Shown: positions 1 through 11,600 of the stretch, piece by piece
Position numbering within the stretch: position 1 is the stretch's first letter
How the letters are laid out: every line of letters begins with the position of its first letter
Origin: Doryteuthis pealeii
Lineage: Eukaryota > Mollusca > Cephalopoda > Myopsida > Loliginidae
DNA: 64,000 nucleotides
Direction: 5' to 3'
Assembly: GCA_023376005.1 (NCBI GenBank)
Contig: CM042145.1
Coordinates: 99,720,992-99,784,991, forward strand
Program-made: the position numbers and the translations under genes
Notes under the pieces: model-generated
What the model saw: the letters and a program-made list of their open reading frames with translations, nothing else
Databases searched by the model: none
Told to the model about the DNA's origin: nothing

Positions 1-587
1 GTAACTTTAATATAATGTTTTATTGTTGCATTCATTATGGTTACATTATACTGAAGAATTTGAAAGTTGTTAGATTACTAATATGGAATTATTTGAAGAT
101 AATATTGCCCAATCTTAATCAACTTTAGTTTCATTTCAAGAAAAAGATAATACTTGTTAAGGGGTTGCTATATTAAGGTTCTTATATTGCACAATATTTT
201 TTTTTATTTAGTTATTCATAATTTGTATTGGTTAATTCAGATGATCTATTATTGCATGATTTTGACAAAGGATATTGATTCCAATTAATAGAGCCCAATT
301 TTTGTGTTCAAAATCTTATCAAATGTTTTAAGAAACCTTAAAAGAAGCAAATTTTGTCTTCTTTTTTTTTCTCTCTCTCTCTCCTCCCTCTCTTTCTCTT
401 TTCCTGGGAATACTACAAATTCTACAACTTTTTCTCTGATCCCCCACTTTCTTTAGACTGTCTTATTTATCCTTGATTTCTTTTACCCCTCTCCCCCCAC
501 TCTTTCTTGGCCTTTAAATGCTCTAGATCTCTAGAAGCAATTTGATTGATTTGCCCTCTTCTTTGGCTTTTTGCTTGGCTTGGGAAG
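1..587 (+). other. Intron upstream of first visible exon
   Basis: AT-rich non-coding DNA ending in a pyrimidine-rich stretch (about 361-500) and an AG at 586-587. The first 100 bases resemble part of the dispersed repeat seen at 19225-19280 (both contain CATTATGGTTACAT). I see no exon here. Confidence 0.6.
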
Positions 588-830
588 ACGGAGGATAATG
601 GTGCCCTAGAGATTGACACCACAGTTTCTCAGAATGAAATCTTAACTGATGAAGTGTTTGAGGAGTTTGTCCCAGAGATCATACCTGATGATGATTCTTC
701 TCAAATAAATGATAATGTGACTGTCACCTTTGATGTTGCTGCTACTATCACCACCTCTTCTACAGTCTCTACTACTGCTACTATTGACACAACAGAAGCA
801 GACAATGATACTGTTGATGACCATGAAGAC
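588..830 (+). CDS. PPP1R12A: MYPT exon: acidic, Thr-rich linker
   Basis: Phase 0 to 0, 81 codons, open throughout, with donor GTGAGT at 831. The product is strongly acidic (DEVFEEFVPEIIPDDD, later EADNDTVDDHED) with a Thr/Ser-rich middle, typical of the disordered region between the ankyrin repeats and the first ROCK site in MYPT proteins. No folded domain is visible. The acceptor is chosen at AAG|ACG because it keeps the frame; the tract before it is only moderately pyrimidine-rich. Because the exon is symmetric it could be skipped without breaking the frame. Assignment to this gene rests on strand, phase and order, not on a distinctive motif. Confidence 0.68.
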
Positions 831-1087
831 GTGAGTATTCACCTTCTGACCAAAAAGAAGGGACAAGTCCTGCCACATATTTACTACCACTACTACCGCT
901 GCTGCTGCTGCTATTGTTGTGACTTACTAAACTGGTGGTTGTCAGGCTATTCTGCACTGGCTGCTGTATAAACTGTATAGCATGAGTTTATTTACAGGTG
1001 AAATGCTTTCATTCTGCTAACAATTACAGAATGCTTCACATGTTGCTCTAACACAAAACACAAACCCACGTGTGTGCACACACACAT

Positions 1088-1097
<10 letters not shown>

Positions 1098-1135
<38 letters not shown>
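1098..1135. repeat. (CA)n(TA)n microsatellite
   Basis: A CACA stretch runs into an uninterrupted TA run of about 38 bases. It is one of roughly eighteen such tracts in the window. Several others are direct 3' extensions of SINE copies. Confidence 0.9.
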
Positions 1136-1143
<8 letters not shown>

Positions 1144-1159
1144 ATTTGTGTGTGTTATT

Positions 1160-1255
1160 AAAAATGATTGACTAGGATTTAGCGTTCAGCTTTTTATTCA
1201 GCTTTTCTTTTGGGCAAAATAAAAAACTAAACACTAAATCCTTGTCTTTCATTTT
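1160..1255. repeat. Short fold-back repeat
   Basis: The left part (AAAATGATTGACTAGGATTT...) is nearly complementary to 1219-1255 (...AAATCCTTGTCTTTCATTTT), giving an imperfect hairpin of about 35 bp per arm. It directly follows a (TA)n/(GT)n tract. It is probably a small MITE. Confidence 0.6.
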
Positions 1256-1939
1256 CAATAAAACATGCCTACAAGAGTATCTACTGCCTAAATATACAAT
1301 ACGCATACATACATGCAATAAGTGCATGAACGGCTTTCTATTGCGGTGATTTACCTCAATTTTTTAAAAAAATATTTGTTGTTATTATTAAAAAAAGTAA
1401 TAAACTTTGACTTTTAATTTTCAGATAATTACCCTTGCTTTTTAATGGATAATCTTTTATTACATAATATATCTAGCTGGTGAAAGTAATCTGCAGATAT
1501 ATTGAAACATTTTCCTTGGCTTTTGCAGCCTTTCATTTTTTTCCCTCATTCATTTGCTCCCTAGCCACTTCATTATGTTCCCTCTCTATTCAGATTTTCT
1601 TCTTAAAGAGTTTAATTTTGCCCCGCCCTTGTGCCACATATATCCTTGAGTGAAAGACATACTTGAACTCTGGTTTTGAATTATTCCTTTACTTTGGTCT
1701 TTTTGTCTTTTCTATTCATTTATTTGCTATTTACCAAAGTATCATTTTATGATATATTTTCTTGGTATACAAATCAAGTTAGAAAAAAAAAATTGAATTT
1801 CATTGTATACATCAAAGATTTACTTCTAGGGGATTTTAAAAAGAAAGAAAATTAGAAACCTCTATCTCCTCCATAAATAAAAAAGAAAAAGTGCTCAATA
1901 CTGGCCAGTAGAGTAGGATAAAATCTATGATGAATTTTT

Positions 1940-2085
1940 GCTCACTCTCATTACTAAGTTTCATGTGCTTAAAAAAAAGGACAGTCAGATGAGACTTGCA
2001 AGTCTCATCTGATAATTGTAATTATCTATTTTATTTTTATTTTTTTTATAAGTACATGAAACTGATAGTAATGAGACTGCCACAA
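1940..2085. repeat. Nested inverted repeat with perfect 28-bp palindrome
   Basis: The outer arms at 1940-1978 and 2040-2085 are imperfect complements (GCTCACTCTCATTACTAAG against its reverse complement). Between them, 1985-2012 is a perfect palindrome with 14-bp arms and no loop (TCAGATGAGACTTG and its complement). It is probably a fold-back element. Confidence 0.7.
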
Positions 2086-2169
2086 AGGAGTGGACAAATA
2101 TTCATTCTTATACCTATCTCTGTATATATATAAAGTTGGGCTTGGTCTAATAATCATATAGGCAAGAAG

Positions 2170-2340
2170 CTGACAGTCACCAAGCACCATTGACTGTATG
2201 TCTAGGCTATTCTAGCTTAGATATATATACTCTATGACTTTATAAATAAAGAGTGCTCAATATCAGTGATTGAGCAAATATATCTAAGGATAGCATAGAC
2301 ATAGTCAACAGTACTTTGTAACTGTCAGTTTTTTGTCTAT
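2170..2340. repeat. Fold-back family G
   Basis: The arms around 2172-2228 and 2278-2330 pair imperfectly (ACCATTGACTGTATGTCTAG against CATAGACATAGTCAACAGT). The centre holds GAGTGCTCAATA. The same core and arms recur at 36740-36945 and 58735-58860, so this is a dispersed fold-back family. Confidence 0.6.
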
Positions 2341-2420
2341 ACACGTCATATATATATATATATATAAATTTTGAGATGAAACAAAGAAAATCAGTGCTCA
2401 ACCACAAATTTGTAGGAGCT

Positions 2421-2606
2421 TTATTTATTTATTTGTTGAATTTTTTAAATATAATTGTTTTCCATAGCCAACTACCCAGGTTTCAGGCTATTTTGCCATC
2501 ATCAGGTTGCTAATAATTCTTCTGATGATGGCAAAATAGCCTGAAACCTGGGTAGTTGCCTATGGAAAACAACTATATTTAAAAAATTCAACAAATAAAT
2601 AAATAT
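2421..2606. repeat. Long near-perfect inverted repeat (85-bp arms)
   Basis: The left arm 2421-2505 and right arm 2522-2606 are near-perfect reverse complements separated by 16 bases. Each arm includes CTGATGAT-GGC-six bases-GCC-T-GAAAC, a hammerhead-like arrangement also seen in other repeats of the window. The transcript would form an 85-bp hairpin. Confidence 0.85.
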
Positions 2607-3222
2607 ATATATAATTATTATTTGCTAGAGAGAAAGTTTATTTTAGGTTTTTAGTTTATTTTTTAAGTTGCTTGTCTTTTATAAGTGTTGTTTGTGTGTT
2701 CTTTGCAGTTCTTGATTTTCTGTTAATAAATACATCTTGAAGTGGCATTCATGCAAAATATTTAGTAAATTATCTTTAAGTACTCGCTTGCATGCTCTAT
2801 TTTTATTTTTCATGCTTATTGATGTTATGTGAAAATACACCTATAAGTTCTGTGCTTCTACTCTTCACATATTGAATACATAAATTTACTTATTCACTAT
2901 TTATAAAATGTCTTAAGATCCATTTACAACTCTTATGCCACAGTTCAGTTAGAACATTCTTTTTATTATTTTAATGAAAAATTTAATCATTAAAAATATT
3001 TGATATAAAAAAGAAATAGTAGTCTTTGACTATCGAGGATCATTGTGGATTAACTGTTATCACTAATTCAGAAACATGATTGTTAATCTTAGACTAATTA
3101 AAAATTATAAGATTTCAAGATTGTAAGATCAAAAGAATTATTAGGAAGCTTGAAAGAAATGATAAAAACTTGAAATAATAATGATTCTGTTTTGTTTAAT
3201 CAAATTTATTTGAATATATATA

Positions 3223-3260
<38 letters not shown>

Positions 3261-3559
3261 TTTAAAATAAAGAGATCACTGACTATTTTAGATATTTCTT
3301 ATAAAAATGAAAGCATATAGTCAGTAAATTGCTTTCTCTTTGATACAAAAATTTATGGTTAAAGTATACTATCATTTTTGAATATTTTCCTGGCTATGTT
3401 TTCTTTAAATAGAATTTAAAACACTAAGATTTTAATTGCATCATTTAAAAAGCAATTTTCTTTTTAAATTGAGAACTTATTTAAACTTAATCCTTAGAAC
3501 CCTGATCCTCCCACAAGGTTCGGCTCCTAGATTGAGAAATAGCTTAAAATGTCAAATGT

Positions 3560-3705
3560 TATTTAACTGATTGTCACTTAGAACTAGAAGCTGCAGGTTC
3601 AATCCTGACTACAGGCAAAAATAACACAGAATACTTAACATTTAACACTTATATCCAGTCATGGTTAACAGAATGAGAACAATCTACCCCAATGGGTTAA
3701 ATAAA
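3560..3705 (+). repeat. Possible decayed tRNA-derived SINE
   Basis: A tRNA-like box B (GGTTCAATCCTG near 3597) is followed by non-coding sequence and a 3' end containing CCCAATGGGTTAAATA, loosely like the S5 body. It abuts fold-back E at 3706. The assignment is weak. Confidence 0.35.
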
Positions 3706-3862
3706 TGGTTCGGTTCGAAGTTCCATCAAGGCTCCCGATTATGATGTGAAGGTTCCCGAGTTTGACAAAAACACCTGAAGAAGGCCAGAGGGTACATTAT
3801 GTATATAACAATGAAGATGAGGACAAATGTCCCAAAAATCTAAATAATATAAATAAGTTCTT
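3706..3862 (+). repeat. Fold-back family E, single arm
   Basis: Carries the family E signature: GGTTCG-GTTCGAAGTTCC, then ACCTGAAGAAGGCC, and AACAATGAAGATGAGGACAA. Fuller two-arm copies are at 20215-20610 and 26562-26890. Only the right arm is present here. Confidence 0.75.
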
Positions 3863-4256
3863 TTAGATATATAAAAATAATTTTTCATGCCTTCATCTTT
3901 AATTTAGCTAAACTTTTAAGTTACTCACTATTACCTAATGTCTCATTAAACATTTTCCCCTCATCTCTTAAAATTACTCCACCAGAAAATATAGTACATC
4001 ATTTTTTGTTTATAGTTTTCTTTCTTTGCAGATGCTATTTTGTTATTTAGTTCCTTCAAACTTCTGGATAGCTTCTCTTATATTTACATAGAAGTCAGTT
4101 TTTATATTATCCTTAAAAACATCATTATAGCTTCATGAAAAGTTTCACTATATATGCAGTATTAGAAAAAGAAGGGGGAAAAAAGACAGAAAAAAAAATG
4201 GATGCTTCTTTATTATTGCCACTAATTTTAATGAAACTTCAATAGTTTAAAAGACA

Positions 4257-4590
4257 AGCCCCAACCCCTTTTTATCATATGGGTGCTAGAAGGCGGTGGC
4301 TGCGGGTCTACATGTCCTGGGAATGACGTTAAACTCTATCTGATGGTGAGGTTCCAGTTTTGGAGGTTTGGGGAATGTGGAGCACCCCATTCATCACCAT
4401 TGCTCCCTGGTCCACTCTGACCCGGAGTGGTAATACCTGTTAGGGTCCCATCTATGAGTTAAATAGAAAAATGTATTTATAAAAAAATTGTATTATCCAT
4501 TAAGAATTGATTTATTTCAAAACTTTATCGGCATTAAATGACCCACTGAGGTTGATATGCCGTAAAACAAAACAAACCAAACCAAACCAT
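4257..4590 (+). repeat. SINE family S5 copy
   Basis: Matches the copies at 10214-10612 and 50128-50552: GCTAGAAGGCGGTGGCTG, CCACTCTGACCCGGAGTGG, GGGTCCCATCTATGRGTTAAATAG and the 3' tail ATTAAATGACCCACTGAGGT...GCCGTAAAAC, ending in an (AAACC)n run. The 5' end is truncated relative to the longest copies. No coding potential. Confidence 0.85.
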
Positions 4591-4611
4591 CAATAGTTTA
4601 AAAGCACATAG

Positions 4612-4875
4612 GAAGTGATTATTTTTCTTGATTATTACTGTCAAAGTTTTCTTGGTTGTAGCAAGAAAGTAAAAAAATTTCTCAGAAATACCAAAAAATA
4701 GTAAATTTCTTAGTTTCCTTTTCCTTGATTTAACATCCTAGTTTGTGATTATTCCTTTGATAATGACTTATCACTACAACTAAAGGAACTAGTTTGTGAT
4801 TAGTCCTTTGATAATGACTTATCACTACAATTAAAGGAACTTTGACAACAATAATCCAAGAAAATAATCAATTCC
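4612..4875. repeat. Fold-back with internal tandem duplication
   Basis: 4612-4648 is complementary to 4838-4875 (TTCTTGATTATTACTGTCAAAG against CTTTGACAACAATAATCCAAG). Inside, a unit of about 58 bp (CTAGTTTGTGATTATTCCTTTGATAATGACTT) occurs twice in tandem from 4739 to 4847. Confidence 0.75.
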
Positions 4876-6642
4876 TTTGTGTGTCTAAGCCATTGATGTT
4901 TCATTAAAATTTTTGGCAGTGATAAAAAGAATGATTCTGTTTTTGTTTTTCACACAGACTATTTTTGGGGAAAGAGGGGTGTAAAATACTGTTCATAGAG
5001 AGAGTACTTGGATCTAGTGGTTGCTCTAAAATTTAAATACTAATGTACAAAAAAAAAAAAATATTAGATAGAAAAATTGTAGTAGTTGTTTTTGTTGTTT
5101 TGTTTGAATTTTATTTTTTGTTTTTTGTGTGTTTGTGTTTTGATTCAATTTCTGTCAGATTTCATTTAACCTTCAGCTGAAACTGGCTTGATGCACTCAC
5201 TCCCCCATCCCCCATCCATCATTTTCACCATGTAATTTGCTTAACCTTTTCCCAAAGACTTCACCAGTTAAGTCTTTTTGCTTTTGCTACCATTTTAATA
5301 TGTCAAAAGAAAAAAAAATCCATCCCAAATGCCACTTCATCCTCACCATCTTGTTCATCAGCATCACAATGCACTCTGTTAGATAGACTGTGCTCTGACA
5401 CATGTACCCAAGACAACCAATCTCCTAAAGCTAAGACCACAATATTACCACTTACATTAGATCATTCTCTCTCTCTCTCTCATTTATATTTTGTCTTGAC
5501 AAGTACTCTGTCAAAATGGCCACACTTCTTTACTATCATGATCATTCATTTTTCAACATCATTTGATAAGATCTAGGCTACTGTTCATTAGGGTAGGTCG
5601 ATTTTGAAACTGTAAAATCTCCATGTGGCGAAAGTTGCAAATTAACAAAGAATTACCACACAAAATATTTTTCTTTAAAAGTTTGCCTTCATTTGAGGAA
5701 ATAGATTTCAGTCTTTTAAAATGTAATCCCTGTTACAGCTTAATTAATGAGGTAAAAAGCAGCATATTGCAAGTGTCGGCAATGATGAGGGATATTCTCA
5801 ATTTTAATTCTAGTTATAATATCTTATTCGTTTCATCTTAGTAAAATAAATTCCTGTTTTAAATACTGAAATTGCTAAATTTTCTAACCAATTTCATGGC
5901 CAAATTTTGCGAAAATGAGGATTTTTAGTGTATTTCAACTGACGATGCTATTTCCTCAAGCAATGTTGCAAGTAAGAGATCTAGTTTTTGGTATTAGTAT
6001 TTATTATAGCAACATACAACTTTCACTGTTTGAGAGAATTTGATATTTTTTTTAAAGTGAAAAATCAACCTCCCCTACTGTTCATAATCCATGATTTGGC
6101 TGCAATATACCAATTATTTCCAGTTCGATAAAAAGGTACTACTCAAAATTTGGGAGAATTTGACTACCGAAGAAAAAAAATTTTTACTTACCTTATTTTC
6201 ACCATCTCCAAGTTCATTTGGTTTATTGGTACATTTGCTTACAAAGTGTAATGATAAGAAGTCTATGCCATGTTTGGTTTGTATGTACCGTTCAAATTCT
6301 GCAAACTTTTGAGTAGCCTTTTTTTATTTTTATTTTTTTCTTCTACACTTATTCAAGGATGTAGCATTAAAAATCGACCAAATAAGATGTTCTCAACTCG
6401 TGTAATTATGAACAACCAAATTATTAAATGTATCCAGTGGCAAACAAAACAGAAAGAATGTTTTGTTGTCTTTGTAAATGATGATAATCTCATGTTAGTT
6501 AATGATGATTTGAGAACTGGCAAGAATGTGTTTAGGTATTTTAATTGTAATTGAAAATTAGACAAATCCCTTAGAAAAACATGGCATACTTGTCTTTACT
6601 TAAAATTTTAATTTGTACATTTTCAAAATGGTTTCTTATATC

Positions 6643-6654
<12 letters not shown>

Positions 6655-6703
<49 letters not shown>
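6655..6703. repeat. (TA)n tract
   Basis: A GTGTGTGT stretch is followed by about 48 bases of uninterrupted TA. Confidence 0.9.
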
Positions 6704-6708
<5 letters not shown>

Positions 6709-6769
6709 TCACACGCACATTTATATATACATTTGAAAATGTAGAAAAATGAAATTATATACTGATTAT

Positions 6770-6824
6770 ATGACAAGAAAAAATATCATAAAATGTAAAA
6801 TTTTATGATATTTTTTCTTGTCAT
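6770..6824. repeat. Perfect 25-bp inverted repeat, 5-nt loop
   Basis: Arms 6770-6794 and 6800-6824 are exact reverse complements (ATGACAAGAAAAAATATCAT...). The structure would form a stable hairpin on either strand. Origin unknown. Confidence 0.9.
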
Positions 6825-7008
6825 CCAATAATATTTCTAAAGTTGGATTTAATTTTATAGAAAAATAATTCTCAAAAAATTTCTCCCAAATAACTTATAA
6901 AAATAGGTTCAAACATAAGTCGTATAAGATGACAAGTAAAAATTTTTTTTTCAAACTGTTAAAAAGAGCCTTGTCTGATTTTTTAACATAAGACAAAGAC
7001 TGCTACCT

Positions 7009-7054
<46 letters not shown>

Positions 7055-7059
<5 letters not shown>

Positions 7060-7190
7060 TTGTCAAAGTTAACCAACATTGTACAAAGAAATACTTGTGT
7101 TAAACAATATAGATATTTGGTTAAACAAAATATAAAAGTTAAAATTTTAAAACCCCAGTCTTTACTTGATGAATTGCGTGACCAGAACAA
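7055..7190 (+). repeat. Dispersed repeat J, uninterrupted copy
   Basis: GTCAAAGTTAACCAACATTG...TATTTGGTTAAACAAAATAT...GAATTGCGTGACCAGAAC recurs at 59735-60070, where an S1 SINE interrupts it. This copy shows the pre-insertion arrangement. The family is unknown. Confidence 0.65.
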
Positions 7191-8161
7191 AATATTACAC
7201 ACACACACACACACACACAGTTTGACAATTTAAAAGTGCCACTTTTTAAGTACTTCTTTCTATCTCTTCATTCTAAAAGGAATTTTGACACTCTTTTATC
7301 CACAATTAAAGAATTTTATGGCATTTAGGTATTAATTTTTTTATTTAAAAAAAAAACAAAATTCTCATGCTTACTTAATGCTAAACATTTGTGGTCTTTA
7401 GATTTTGGTAAGTAATCAATGATCAATCTGGTCAAGCTTGTGCATGCGGTTTTAATAATGATCAATTTAATGATAAGTTTATATTATTCAAATTCATAAT
7501 TGTTAATAATAACCTTAACTTTAGAGTTATTGATATACCAGAAATTGTTTGAACAATTAAACTTATTCTTTATATTCTTGATGTGGTTAACACAACATTT
7601 TGGCAGATTCATTCTTCAGCCCTCTATGTCAACATCATCCAGAATATAAAGTAGTCATTCAAATGTTCAGATAATTTCTGGTGTAATAATTGCTAAATTT
7701 TATATTGACTTATTAAATTTCAGGTTTAATAATGTTCAAATTCAATTATACTTTACTGCTCCTTAAATAGATATGGAAATTATTGTACCAATTAATATTT
7801 TTGTAATTTTTGTACTTTTTGTTATTAATCTATTAGTTTGAATTTTGGTATCTTAGTACCAATTAGTACTTCTTTATAAAAGTTGTTTCATTGACTGACT
7901 GGCTTGATACATTGGTGTATAGTATAAGATAAATCTTTCATGAAGAATTCTTGTAAAATCTGTATGACACAAGTGTTGTGAATTTGCTTTCTTGGTATTA
8001 ACTCCTTTTCTATATTTGATAAAGCAAATTAGTTAGCCAAGTCTCAAATATTACAATATTTCAATTCTATATAAATTCATCATCAGTGAATTCATATCAG
8101 ATTATGGTATAATAATAATATAGAGTTACCCTAACCCTTTTTTATTAAATTCTTAAAAGCA

Positions 8162-8921
8162 ATGAATTTCAAAGAAATCGATCCACAACTTCTCAGATTC
8201 ATCGAATCATTGAAGGAGTATGTGGAAAAAAATCTTGAGGCAACACTTTTGTTTGTAGATTTCTCTAAACCATTTGATTCCATACACAGAGGAAATATGA
8301 AGCAAATACTTCTAGCATATGGTCTCCCCCAAAGAAACTGTTACCGCTATAATGATGCTTTACAAAGACACAAAAGCAATGGCTCTGTCACCCAATGGTG
8401 ACATTGATTTCTTTGGCATTGTCACTGGAGTCTTACAAAGAGATACATTGGCATCATTTCTATCTATAATCTGCCTTGATTACATACTATGTACATCTAT
8501 TGATCTAATGAAAGAAAATGGTCTCATACTAAAAATGGCAAGAAGCAGACAATATCCAGCAGAAACTATTAGAGGTGCAGACTTCACAAATGATCTATCA
8601 CTTTTCACAAATACACTTACCCTAGCTGAACTGCATAGCCTGGAGCACTCAGCAAGAAGCATTGGCCTCTATGTGAACTCAGATAAAACAGATTCATATG
8701 TTCTAAACCAGATGAAGCCATCTCTACATCAAATGGCAAGACCTCTGAAATTAGTAGACCAGTTCATATACCTAGGTAGCAATATCTCATCTACTAAAAG
8801 CCTGAACAGAAGTATTGGTAAATACCCCAGTGCCTTTGACAGCAGGATGTATAAGGCACTGAGGTATTCATCAATTGCTATCAATGATTCATCTTTTCAA
8901 ATTTTAATAATCAAACTATAA
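8162..8921 (+). pseudogene. Decayed non-LTR retrotransposon reverse transcriptase
   Basis: Two overlapping reading frames (8162-8401, then 8319-8921) together read as an RT domain, with a frameshift near 8320-8340. Recognisable blocks in order are LLFVDFSKPFDSIHR (palm motif with the first catalytic Asp), GLP-KETVTAIMMLYKDTKA, GVLQRDTLA (family form GVLQGDTLAP), DFTNDLSLF (family form FADDLAL), GLYVNSDKTD and FIYLGSNIS. The catalytic YxDD box has lost its first Asp (now Asn) and the Gly of GVLQGD is Arg, so it is inactive apart from the frameshift. Thumb, endonuclease and UTRs are missing. It sits in the MYPT intron on the same strand. Confidence 0.85.
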
Positions 8922-9617
8922 TTTTAGGTTGCCTGCTAAATAATGAGAACTTAAGAGAAATACTATTAAGATACTTATTTAGTTATTCTAAAATATATTG
9001 ATTATTTTGTACTTACCTGATGATCACAATTTACCATATAATTATTTTTTCTTGTTTTAAAACATGAGATATATTGCAACTCAGGAGTTTATCATATATC
9101 CTTGTGTATAGGTCAAATTTTGAAGACCTAATTTTTAGGCCAAAAAAGAAATGTTGATGTAATAATTTTGTAAAGTTGAAATTTAAATAAAATTAAAAAC
9201 AAGGAAAAATCCTTATCTTAAATTAATTCCATATATTAATAATTTCATGACTATAAATCAATGGTTGACCTATACACAAAATCAACTTCTATACAAGTAT
9301 ATATTTCTGTACTTGGAACAACATTCTTCTGTTTTGTTCTATTTTCTGATGAGTTCATTTAAAAAAGGGTGTATAAGCCACAAAACCATTTTCATCAAAA
9401 CCTAGACAATGTTGCATGAAAATCACTGGAAAACTAGTTGAAGTTTTTTTGTTATTAGAAAAATGAGGATCTGTTTGAACTTTATCAAACTGCCTCATTT
9501 ATTTTCTGAAAGAGATTTAGTATTGATTATGTACCGTTTACCTACATGGAGTCACTTGTCACCATTTTCACATATATCGCCATTAACCCTGCACCTCATT
9601 CATTGCATGCTTTCCAG

Positions 9618-9857
9618 GTGCCTTCCTCACTTGGTCAGCAGCCTTTTCAGGCACCAGCTAGCACCACCACCACCACAACCACCTGTATCATCACTACCAC
9701 ATCCAGCAAAGGTTTCACAGACCCCCACACGAGGACCAGGATATCATTGCCTAGGATGGGTAGTTCAAGCATGGTTCCAGCTGTAGTTATTCCTGAACAT
9801 GAACCTGACACCATTCCTCGTTCAGCATCTAGTTCCTGGATTGCATGTGATGTTAAT
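9618..9857 (+). CDS. PPP1R12A: MYPT exon: poly-Thr and Ser-rich linker
   Basis: Phase 0 to 0, 80 codons. The acceptor is TTTCCAG|GTG and the donor AAT|GTGAGT. The product begins VPSSLGQQPFQAPAS, continues with a run of Thr coded by ACC repeats, and ends with IPRSASSSWIACDVN. Ser/Arg sites such as RSAS are typical of the MYPT linker. The exon joins in frame to DKARARRPFSS in the next exon. No folded domain is visible. The ACC repeats make exon length polymorphism plausible. Confidence 0.8.
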
Positions 9858-10213
9858 GTGAGTCATTTCTCACTTCTTGTCCAGCAGTGCAAGCAGATCT
9901 TCTTTTTTTTTTTATGTTTTTATATTTTCAAATGTTTTGCACGAATTAGTTTTTAATAATAGATGATTAGATGTTATTGTTGTATACTTTCCTTAATCCA
10001 AATGTATGTCCACCTACCTTACCTTTACCCCTTTAATTCATACTTAAATTGTTTTATTTTGTAATTGCACTCTGTTTAATCTGACAATGATCATTATCAT
10101 GTTTCTTTTGACTTGCAGATCATTTAAAAACATATTCTTTGATGTATATATAAAATAGGTATTTTAGGTTAGATTTTAAAATAGTTCTTCCACATGCTAA
10201 TATATCTTTTGCG

Positions 10214-10612
10214 TTAGGCTAGGAAATAGTCGGAGAGGCTCCCCTCCAATCAATTAACTGGTCACCTTGAACCCTAGCACCTATATGATTGTCCCAACCC
10301 TATTGCCCTTATGGCAAGCCGCAACCCTTTTTATCATATATGTGCTAGAAGGCAGTGGCTGAGGGTCTTAATGTCCTGGGAATGATGTTAAACTCTATCT
10401 GATGGTGAAGTTCCAATTCTGGAACTCTGTCTTCATCACCATTACTCCCAGGTCCACTCTGACCCGGAGTGGTAATACATGTTAGGGTCCCATCTATGGG
10501 TTAAATAGAAAAACACGAGTTTTTAAAAAAATGTGTCCATCAAGAATGAATAAAACAAACATCTTCAACATAAAATGACCCAATGGGTTGACATGCTGTA
10601 AAATCCAACCAA
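10214..10612 (+). repeat. SINE family S5, long copy
   Basis: One of the longest S5 copies. It starts near GGCTAGGAAATAGTCGGAGAGG, passes through ATATGATTGTCCCAACCCTATTGCC, TGTCCTGGGAATGATGTTAA and CTGACCCGGAGTGG, and ends with AAAATGACCCAATGGGTTGACATGCTGTAAAA. The tail is the one shared with S2, the 5S-derived SINE and a LINE. The head is not an obvious tRNA. Confidence 0.85.
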
Positions 10613-10867
10613 AAATATCTTTTGCGTGCATCTCTTTTTAAAAGGAAGGTTAGATATTTCAATGATATTATTTTAAGTTTCTAAAACAAAGATTTTATTT
10701 GAAAATAATTTTTTTAAAGATATTCATGACATGTTAAATCTTGCTTGATTGTAAAACATACAGTTGTGAATTTTTAATTCTTTGTCTCATGTAATTTGAA
10801 AGAATATGAAAGTGCTGTCTCTATTATTGATGAACGGCATTCTGGTTCTCTGTCAGATATTAGTTTT

Positions 10868-11120
10868 TTTTTGGGGGGTGGGAAGCATAATTGCTGCCAG
10901 CAAATCCTGGCTCAGACTGTTTATGCTAATACCCTTGGGAAAAGCATGAATCTTTCTTCTTACCCCAGCTACAGGTAAATAGTAGGGTAGATTGAGTTCT
11001 CTAGCTTTGGTAATCAGTCTCTGAAAACTATGAATTCAAACCAGCTTTACTCAGTTTTAAAAAAATTACCTTGGGTCACATCCTGCCTATGACAGAGGGG
11101 TTGGGTTAATATATACATAA
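10868..11120 (+). repeat. SINE family S4, 5' truncated
   Basis: Contains the S4 body ACTAATACCCTTGGGAAAG (here GCTAATACCCTTGGGAAAAG), GCTACAGGTAAATAGTAGGGTAGA and the 3' part TTGGGTCACATCCTGCC...AGAGGGGTTGG. A short extra copy of only the 3' part lies at 11233-11287. Confidence 0.75.
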
Positions 11121-11327
11121 TCAATCACCTATAATTTCTGGAGATAAAGAATTGCTAAGTTTTATTTAGATTCAAATTAAGCTTTCATTTTTAATAATGT
11201 CAAATGAATATGACAAAAGATATACTGTCTTAAAAATTGACCTTGCGTCACATCCTGCTTTTGGCAGAGGGGTTGGATAAATACATACTTGCTGTTACTC
11301 TTGTCACCCAACATATTTTCTGCTATG

Positions 11328-11600
11328 AACGTGTGGGTGGCATAATGATTATGGGCATGAAAAATTGAATTGACAAGCCTGGTTCAACTTCTGATTTGCA
11401 GTAATGCCCGTCAGAAAGATATATCCCCCCCCCATACACACACTCACAGCTGTGAGTAAAATAGTAGGGCAGACTGGGCTATCTAGTTTTAGTATGCAGC
11501 TATGTAGAAGAAGAATACGCTGAATTCAAAATCAGATAGGCATGGATCAAGCAACTCTAGCTACCCACCCCCCACCCCTCAAAAGTTACTTACTATTAAA
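11328..11600 (+). repeat. Diverged SINE family S4 copy
   Basis: The tRNA-like head GGGTGGCATAATGATTATGG is followed by a box-B-like GGTTCAACTTCTG, then AAATAGTAGGGCAGACTGGGC and GAATTCAAAATCAGATAGG. The body is interrupted by C and CA runs near 11427-11445. Confidence 0.6.

Larger units (their letters stand above)
831..9617 (+). other. Intron with fold-backs, S5 SINE and dead LINE RT
   Basis: Holds fold-back repeats (1160-1255, 1940-2085, 2170-2340, 2421-2606, 4612-4875, 6770-6824), an S5 SINE (4257-4590), one arm of fold-back family E (3706-3862), TA tracts (1098-1135, 6655-6703, 7016-7060), repeat J (7055-7190) and a decayed reverse transcriptase (8162-8921). 5000-6550 shows only low-complexity AT-rich DNA with short unsupported reading frames. 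Confidence 0.7.

Noticed and set aside
4739..4847. CRISPR-like direct repeats
   Set aside because: Two tandem copies inside a fold-back in a eukaryotic intron; no spacers, no cas genes.
5623..5841. 72-codon frame MWRKLQINKELPHK...
   Set aside because: Isolated in AT-rich intron DNA with no known motif or splice context. The same applies to 6270-6554 and 46061-46288.
9463..9786. Alternative frame over exon 9618-9857 (Pro/His-rich)
   Set aside because: It does not connect in phase to the flanking exons, whereas the Thr/Ser frame does.
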